This document shows positions 4,437 through 9,437 of a stretch of DNA of 9,437 nucleotides, one piece after another. Origin of the DNA: Competibacteraceae bacterium UBA2788 (GTDB lineage Bacteria; Pseudomonadota; Gammaproteobacteria; Competibacterales; Competibacteraceae); NCBI GenBank assembly GCA_002352185.1, contig DEHY01000188.1, positions 1 to 9,437 of the forward strand. Direction: 5' to 3'. The notes beneath the pieces were generated by a model. That model was not told the DNA's origin, did not search any database, and saw nothing but the letters and a program-made list of their open reading frames with translations. Made by a program: the position numbers and the translations under genes. Position 1 is the first letter of the stretch; every line of letters starts with the position of its first letter.

Positions 4437-5873
4437 ATGCCTATTTCAACTGTTGCAAACCCTCAGCATTTCACCCGCAACGCCAGCGCCGCGCTGAAAG
4501 ATCCGACGCTCCAGCGGGCGTTGCAGAATGTCAAGCCCGGCTTTCGCCGCAAGCGGGCCGCTGCCGTCGCCAAGCTGCCGGAATTTGATCAATTGCGTGC
4601 GGCGGGCCGCGACCTGAAGAACCACGTACTCGAACATCTGGATTTTTATCTGGAACGGTTCGAGGCCAAGGTCAACGAGCAGGGCGGACAGGTTCACTGG
4701 GCGCGTGACGCCGCCGAAGCCAACCAAATCGTGCTTGAAATCTGCCGCGCCGTGAACGCCCGGCGCGTCACCAAAGGCAAGAGCATGATCAGCGAGGAAA
4801 TCGGCCTCAACGATTTTCTGACGAGTCACGGCATCCAGCCGATAGAAACCGATCTCGGCGAATACATCATTCAACTGCGCCGCGAGCGCCCCAGTCACAT
4901 CATCGCGCCGGCGATTCACCTCAACCGCGAGCAGGTGGCCGACGCTTTTCATGCCCATCACGGTCCATACGGCTTCACGGAGCGCCGCACGGAACCAAGG
5001 GCCTTGATGGACGAAGCTCGTCAGGTGTTGCGCCGCCAGTTTCTGAGCGCCGATGTCGGCATCACCGGGGCCAATTTCTGCATCGCCGAAACCGGAACCA
5101 CGGTCATCGTCACCAACGAGGGCAACGGCGACCTGACCCAAACCCTGCCACGGGTTCATATCGCGCTGACCAGCATCGAAAAAGTGGTCCCGACCCTGGA
5201 GGATGTCAGCACCTTCATCCGTCTGCTGTCCCGTTCCGCCACCGGCCAGGAGATCAGCGTTTACACCACCTTCTCCAGCGGGCCGCGCCGCGCCAACGAT
5301 CTCGACGGGCCGGAGCAGTTCCATGTGGTGCTGCTGGACAACGGTCGCAGCGGGATGATGGGCGGCGAGTTCCAGGACATGCTGCGCTGCATCCGCTGCG
5401 CCGCCTGCATCAATCACTGCCCGGTGTACGGCGCGATTGGCGGCCATGCTTACGGCTGGGTGTATCCGGGGCCGATGGGCGCGGTGCTGACTCCGCACCT
5501 GATCGGCGTCGAGGCTGCGGGTCATCTGCCGAACGCCTCGACCTTCTGCGGGCGCTGCGAGGAAGTCTGCCCGGTGCATATTCCCTTGCCGAAGATGATG
5601 CGGCATTGGCGGGAGCGCGAATTCGAGCGTCATTTGTCACCGGCTGCGACCCGCTTCGGCCTGGGCGTGTGGGCCTTTTTCGCCAAACGGCCAAAGCTGT
5701 ACCGGATCGCCGCCAATCTCGGCGCCTGGGTCTTGCGACGATTGAGCGGGCGAGACGGGCGAATTAAGAATCTGGCGCTGGCGAAGGGCTGGACCGTCTG
5801 GCGCGATCTGCCCGCGCCGCAGGGCCGAACCTTTCAGCAGCAATGGGCGGCGCGGCGGAGAGCGCAATCATGA
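4437..5873 (+). CDS. lutB: L-lactate oxidation iron-sulphur protein LutB (YkgF family)
   Basis: LutB is the ferredoxin-like electron-transfer subunit of the cytoplasmic LutABC lactate-oxidising complex. The 478 residues match the usual length (E. coli YkgF is about 475). The N-terminal LUD domain spans about 60-305 and includes KSMISEEIGLND, ETDLGEYIIQL and GITGANFCIAETGTTVIVTN. Two cluster motifs follow: C318, C321, C324, C328 (CIRCAACINHCP) and C371, C374, C378 (FCGRCEEVCP). A hydrophobic C-terminal region follows. The N-terminus aligns with YkgF from about residue 12. The ATG at 4437 has no visible Shine-Dalgarno sequence and lies a few bases from mobile-element remnants. The gene overlaps lutC by ATGA. 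It is separated from lutA by about 3 kb, so its expression may depend on a different promoter than lutA. Confidence 0.93.
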   Translation: MPISTVANPQHFTRNASAALKDPTLQRALQNVKPGFRRKRAAAVAKLPEFDQLRAAGRDLKNHVLEHLDFYLERFEAKVNEQGGQVHWARDAAEANQIVLEICRAVNARRVTKGKSMISEEIGLNDFLTSHGIQPIETDLGEYIIQLRRERPSHIIAPAIHLNREQVADAFHAHHGPYGFTERRTEPRALMDEARQVLRRQFLSADVGITGANFCIAETGTTVIVTNEGNGDLTQTLPRVHIALTSIEKVVPTLEDVSTFIRLLSRSATGQEISVYTTFSSGPRRANDLDGPEQFHVVLLDNGRSGMMGGEFQDMLRCIRCAACINHCPVYGAIGGHAYGWVYPGPMGAVLTPHLIGVEAAGHLPNASTFCGRCEEVCPVHIPLPKMMRHWREREFERHLSPAATRFGLGVWAFFAKRPKLYRIAANLGAWVLRRLSGRDGRIKNLALAKGWTVWRDLPAPQGRTFQQQWAARRRAQS

Positions 5874-6544
5874 GCGAAGCGCGTAAGCACATTTTGAGCA
5901 ATATCCGGCGCGGTTTGCAGCGCGGTCTGCTGGCTGACCTCAGCCGGGTGGAGCTGGAGGCGCGGCTGACCCATCCGCCCCGCAACATCATTCCGGCGCG
6001 GGCGCAACTGCCGCACCCCGAACAGGTGGCGCTGTTTATCAGGATGGCGGAATCTGCGCTGGCGACGCTGGATCGGATCGCGAGTCTGGCGGAAGCGCCA
6101 GCGGCGGTGGCGGCATTTTTGGAGCGGGAGCGGCTGCCGATGGAGATCGTCATGGCCCCGGACCCGGAACTGGCGGCGCTGCCCTGGGCCGCGCAAACCG
6201 CGCTCCACATCGAATGCCGGGCGGCGCGGGACGGTGACAAAACCAGCGTGACGCCCGCGTTCGCCGGTATTGCCGAAACCGGCACCCTGATGATGTTGTC
6301 CGGGCCGCACCACCCCACCACGCTGAACTTTCTGCCGGACACCCACATCGTGGCGCTGCGCGCCGACCGCATCGTCGGAGTTTACGAAGAGGGCTGGGAT
6401 TTACTGCGGGCGCAAAGCTCAAAGATGCCCCGCACGGTCAATTACATTACCGGCCCTTCGCGCAGCGGCGACATTGAACAGACCATGCAACTCGGCGCGC
6501 ATGGGCCGCTGCGGCTGCATATCGTGCTGGCGGACCACGAATGA
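5870..6544 (+). CDS. lutC: LUD-domain protein LutC (YkgG family)
   Basis: LutC is the third subunit of the lactate-oxidising complex. It has a LUD domain, recognisable by FAGIAETGTLMMLSGPHHPT at 131-150, the LNFLPDTHIVAL segment at 152-163 and ITGPSRSGDIEQTMQLGAHG at 193-212. The 224 residues are a normal length. I prefer the ATG at 5870, which overlaps the lutB stop as ATGA and has GGAGAG upstream, to the ATG at 5843, which adds 9 residues. It ends 17 bases before the convergent HSP90-family gene, with no obvious terminator between them. Confidence 0.9.
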   Translation: MSEARKHILSNIRRGLQRGLLADLSRVELEARLTHPPRNIIPARAQLPHPEQVALFIRMAESALATLDRIASLAEAPAAVAAFLERERLPMEIVMAPDPELAALPWAAQTALHIECRAARDGDKTSVTPAFAGIAETGTLMMLSGPHHPTTLNFLPDTHIVALRADRIVGVYEEGWDLLRAQSSKMPRTVNYITGPSRSGDIEQTMQLGAHGPLRLHIVLADHE

Positions 6545-6561
6545 GCGCCGACCCTGGCAAA

Positions 6562-8403
6562 TCAAATCAATTCAACATGCGCGCTCAGCAACGCCTGCAA
6601 ATCGGCATGAAAGCGGCGGGCGGCGGCGGGCGTCAGCCGGTGCTGGGCGTTGAGCAAAGCGCCGTGATACAACCCCGTCAGCAGCAGGCGATAGCGCGGG
6701 TCGTCGGGATCGGCCAGCGCGCCGAGCCGTTGCACCAGCGGATGGGCGGCGTTCAGAAACAGGGTCAGCGGATGCTGGCGCAAGCGGTCGCGCACCTCGC
6801 CGGCCAGCTCCGCCAGCCCGTCCAGCAGAAACGGCTTTTCCAGCGCCCGTTCCATCTCATCAAAAGCAGTGACCCGCTGACCGGCGATTAACACCGCGCT
6901 CAGCGTGGCCGGCTGAAACCGGCGCACCTGCGTCCGCACCCGCGCGTCCATGCTCCCCAGCGCCCGATCCAGCGCCCGCGCCAGCCGCTGGTAAGCCGCT
7001 TCCTCCTCCAGCGTCAACCGCTCATACAGCGCCGGATCGTCCAACTGATCCAAAGGCTTGAGTTCCACCGTTTCTGGATGCTGACCGGCATAGCGGCGCA
7101 GCAGCGCTTCATCGAAGAGGCGACCGGCATTGATCGCCAGCACCGCCCGCGCCTGACACAGCGCATAGAACTGATTGGCGTCGGCTGCGTGGGTGAAGAA
7201 GTACAGCGGACGTTTGCCGTTATCCGCTGTCGGCTGGCGCGCCAGATAGTCGGGCAGATTCAACTGCCCCTGATGGGTCTCGAACGGTAGGCAATCCAGC
7301 ACCGCCGCGCCGAACTCCGGGTGCTGCGCCGCCATGCCTTTAATCGCGTCGTGATGCCAGTCGCACAGTTGCAGAAAACGCGGGCGGTCACGGGCGGCGA
7401 GATCGAGCAGGGCGGCGACGATGGCCGCGCCCAGAGCTTCGCGCAGGGTGTGATAGGCGGTGTCCCGCAACACATTGTCGCGGGCGGCGGTCGGCTGCAA
7501 CTCCGGGCAGTCCACCACCCCACGCACAAAGCGCGCCCATTCCGGCAACAGTTCACGGTCATTTGAGCGAATGCACATCCGGGCCTGAAACACATCCAGG
7601 GTTCCGCCGGCTTGCGCGCCGGGCGCATAGCGGGCGGCGACGAACAAGCCGCCCAGCGCGCGCGGATGCGCCAAATCCACCGGAATCGTCAGCAGCGGCG
7701 AATCGGCGTAGCGCTGGCTGAGGAAGGTCGTCAACGCCGCTGCCCGCATCGCCGGATCGCTCCAGCCGGGTTCGTGCCAAGGCGCGTTGACCGCGTTGAT
7801 TGGACCAAAGCCGTTCAGCCGGATCGGGAACGGCAGGAAATCGGCGTAACGGCGCACGGCCTGACGAATTAAGCGGCTGTCGAGAAACGCGGTTTGATTC
7901 GCCGCCAGCGTGACCGTCACTTGCGTGCCGGGCGGTTGCGCAGCGGCGGGCAACGCCTCCAGTTGGTACTCCTCGTCACCCTGGTTGACCCAGCGCCAGC
8001 TTTGCGTTGCGCCTGCCTTACGGGTCTGCACTTCGATCCGCTCCGCCACCACGAACGCGGACAGCAGGCCAATCCCGAATTGACCGATGGTGGCGACCGC
8101 CACCGCGCGCGCCGCCAGTTCACGGGCGCGGCTGCCGGTGCCGGTGCTGCCGATCACGCTGAGGAAATCTTCAATGTCCCGCCGATCCATGCCGACGCCG
8201 TTGTCGGTGAAAATCAGGGCGCGGTTGCGCTCATCAACGACAATATGAATCTCGCCCGCCGGTTCCGACTGTTCAATCCGCCGTAACTGGATGCTGTCGT
8301 GCGCGTTTTGCAGCAGTTCACGGATAAACACGTCGGGTTCGGGGTACAGACTATGGGCCAGCAGTCGAACCAGACCTTGAAAACTGGTGCGCATTTTGGG
8401 CAT
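6562..8403 (-). CDS. HSP90-family chaperone ATPase (divergent HtpG-like)
   Basis: The 613-residue protein has the HSP90 layout with a GHKL ATPase domain, middle domain and C-terminal domain. ATP-site motifs are visible: ELLQNAHDS at 29-37 (catalytic Glu29, Mg-binding Asn33), DNGVGM at 67-72, GSTGTGSR at 85-92 in the lid and GQFGIG at 107-112. In the middle domain, LLPEWARFVRGVVD at 285-298 and R308 (TAARDN) correspond to the conserved EWxxFVxGVVD and the catalytic-Arg segment. The NAHDSI and TAARD variants show it is not the classical E. coli HtpG but a related HSP90-family form, so I leave the symbol empty. Start choice is uncertain: ATG 8403 or 8394, neither with a clear Shine-Dalgarno sequence. 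I see no sigma32-type promoter. The gene is divergent from the rlmI-type gene and converges on lutC. Confidence 0.88.
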   Translation of the reverse strand: MPKMRTSFQGLVRLLAHSLYPEPDVFIRELLQNAHDSIQLRRIEQSEPAGEIHIVVDERNRALIFTDNGVGMDRRDIEDFLSVIGSTGTGSRARELAARAVAVATIGQFGIGLLSAFVVAERIEVQTRKAGATQSWRWVNQGDEEYQLEALPAAAQPPGTQVTVTLAANQTAFLDSRLIRQAVRRYADFLPFPIRLNGFGPINAVNAPWHEPGWSDPAMRAAALTTFLSQRYADSPLLTIPVDLAHPRALGGLFVAARYAPGAQAGGTLDVFQARMCIRSNDRELLPEWARFVRGVVDCPELQPTAARDNVLRDTAYHTLREALGAAIVAALLDLAARDRPRFLQLCDWHHDAIKGMAAQHPEFGAAVLDCLPFETHQGQLNLPDYLARQPTADNGKRPLYFFTHAADANQFYALCQARAVLAINAGRLFDEALLRRYAGQHPETVELKPLDQLDDPALYERLTLEEEAAYQRLARALDRALGSMDARVRTQVRRFQPATLSAVLIAGQRVTAFDEMERALEKPFLLDGLAELAGEVRDRLRQHPLTLFLNAAHPLVQRLGALADPDDPRYRLLLTGLYHGALLNAQHRLTPAAARRFHADLQALLSAHVELI

Positions 8404-8532
8404 AGGCGGAAAGCTCGCAGTTTGGAGTAAGCTACAGCGCATATTCTGACAGTTGGATCGGCGGGAAAACCGCCTCATCTCACAATGCTGTCTGCCGATT
8501 CCATGACTCGAATGCCTGAAAGCCATTATCCC
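8404..8532. promoter_or_regulatory. Divergent intergenic region, HSP90-family and rlmI-type genes
   Basis: This 129-base region should hold the start sites of both divergent genes. I found no convincing -35/-10 pair in either direction. A small hairpin (GGCGG, 5 bases, CCGCC at 8460-8474) is present. Three further in-frame ATGs at 8485, 8503 and 8512 could extend the rlmI-type gene into this region. Confidence 0.4.
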
Positions 8533-9437
8533 ATGTCCACCGCTCCCGTTTCCCCCGCCGATTTTGCCCCGTTGCGCCTGCGCAAGGATGAAGACCGCCG
8601 TCTGCGCGCCGGTCATGTCTGGGTCTACAGCAACGAGATTGATGTTGTCGCCACGCCCTTGCGTGATTTCCAGCCGGGTCAGCCGGTGGAAATTCAGGCC
8701 AGCAACGGCAAGGTAATGGGCACCGGCTACATCAATCCCAACGTCCTGCTCTGCGCCCGGCTGGTCAGCCGCGATCCCGCGCACCCGCTCAATTTTTCGC
8801 TGCTGACGCATCGCCTGAACGTGGCGCTGAGCCTGCGCCGGCGGCTGTATCCAAAGCCGTTTTACCGGCTGGCATACGGCGAAGGCGATGGCTTGCCGGG
8901 ATTGGTGGTGGACCGCTACGGCGATCTCTGCGTCGCGCAGATCACCACCGCCGGCATGGATCGAGTCAAGGACGACATTCTGGCCGCCCTGCACAAAGTG
9001 CTGAAACCGGCGGCGGTGCTGTGGCGCAACGACGGCGCGATGCGGGAACTGGAGGGTCTGGAACGGTATGTTGCCGATGCGTCCGGTACGGTTCCCGAAA
9101 CGGTGGAGATCGAGGAAGACGGCCTGCGCTTTCAGATCGCGCCGCGCACCGGGCAGAAAACCGGTTGGTTCTACGACCAGCGCGACAATCGCGCCCGGCT
9201 GGATCGCTATATCCGGGATCGGCGGGTGCTGGACGTGTTCAGCTACATCGGCGCCTGGGGCGTTCGGGCAGCGGCGCAGGGCGCCCGTGAGGTGTTGTGC
9301 GTGGATTCCTCCGCTGCGGCATTGGATCAGGTCGCAGCCAACGCCGCGCTGAACGGGGTCGCTGAGCGGGTGCAGACCCGTCGGGGCGATGCCTTCGAGG
9401 TGCTGAAGGCGCTGCGCGAGGCCCGCGAGCATTTCGA
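8533..9437 (+). CDS. rlmI: RlmI-type 23S rRNA cytosine methyltransferase, partial
   Basis: RlmI-type enzymes methylate C5 of a cytosine in 23S rRNA using S-adenosylmethionine. An N-terminal PUA domain lies at about 12-85 (RLRAGHVWVYSNEIDV). A central region carries EGDGLPGLVVDRYG at 117-130 and GQKTGWFYDQRDNR at 207-220. The SAM-binding Rossmann fold begins with RVLDVFSYIGAWGV at 231-244, then the acidic VLCVDSS at 254-260. The frame is open to the window edge after 301 residues. A full-length enzyme is about 396 residues, so the C-terminal catalytic part is outside. ATG 8533 fits the family's N-terminus best, but no strong Shine-Dalgarno sequence is seen and upstream in-frame ATGs are possible. 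The symbol is by family resemblance. Confidence 0.88.
   Translation, partial: MSTAPVSPADFAPLRLRKDEDRRLRAGHVWVYSNEIDVVATPLRDFQPGQPVEIQASNGKVMGTGYINPNVLLCARLVSRDPAHPLNFSLLTHRLNVALSLRRRLYPKPFYRLAYGEGDGLPGLVVDRYGDLCVAQITTAGMDRVKDDILAALHKVLKPAAVLWRNDGAMRELEGLERYVADASGTVPETVEIEEDGLRFQIAPRTGQKTGWFYDQRDNRARLDRYIRDRRVLDVFSYIGAWGVRAAAQGAREVLCVDSSAAALDQVAANAALNGVAERVQTRRGDAFEVLKALREAREHF

Noticed and set aside
5540..5575. Missing first cysteine in the second LutB cluster motif
   Set aside because: As recalled, Ser at this position (AST then FCGRC) is common in LutB proteins, so it is not a loss specific to this gene.
4446..5633. Minus-strand 395-codon open frame opposite lutB
   Set aside because: The plus strand encodes a full-length LutB with cluster motifs. 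The antisense product shows no family features.
6545..6561. Bidirectional terminator between lutC and the HSP90-family gene
   Set aside because: The 17-base gap contains no dyad or T run.
8460..8474. Hairpin considered as a terminator
   Set aside because: It has a 5-base stem with no T run, and lies between two divergent starts.
8404..9432. Long open frame on the minus strand opposite the rlmI-type gene, continuous with the HSP90-family frame
   Set aside because: The rlmI-type protein on the plus strand has clear family motifs. HSP90 homology begins only at about 8403, so the extension is an antisense shadow favoured by GC-rich codons.

Overview
This window looks like a piece of a GC-rich gammaproteobacterial chromosome. 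LutB resembles the E. coli YkgF form, and an RlmI-type 23S rRNA methyltransferase and an HSP90-family gene sit nearby. A Competibacter- or Thiotrichales-like host is only a guess. Two AT-rich stretches (about 1-130 and about 3000-4100) stand out from the GC-rich background.

Layout. Positions 1-173 are an AT-rich leader with a candidate promoter and a possible GntR-type operator. A chagasin-family lipoprotein (174-638) follows, then lutA (667-1452), the first gene of the LutABC L-lactate oxidation complex. lutB (4437-5873) and lutC (5870-6544) keep the usual tight ATGA overlap. Between lutA and lutB lies about 3 kb of unrelated DNA: a small two-helix membrane ORF, an orphan UPF0175 gene, a DinJ-YafQ type toxin-antitoxin pair with a perfect 10-bp inverted repeat upstream, a broken hydrolase-like fragment, an AT-rich gene for an exported protein with two internal repeats, and a short recombinase remnant. 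The remnant appears to join the start of an IS607-type transposase ORF to the C-terminal domain of a tyrosine recombinase. An HSP90-family ATPase gene (8403-6562, minus) converges on lutC, and a divergent rlmI-type gene runs off the right edge.

How it fits together. LutA, LutB and LutC are iron-sulphur/LUD proteins that together oxidise lactate to pyruvate. The most notable point is that this operon seems to have been split by accumulated accessory DNA. lutA stops in a TGATG overlap that now leads into an 18-codon dead-end ORF. lutB now starts within a few bases of the mobile-element remnant, with no visible Shine-Dalgarno sequence. No complete transposase or integrase remains, so the insert looks like an old, decayed accessory patch whose surviving functional part is probably the toxin-antitoxin pair. 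I do not see a clear new multi-gene system. The least explained gene is the AT-rich exported repeat protein.
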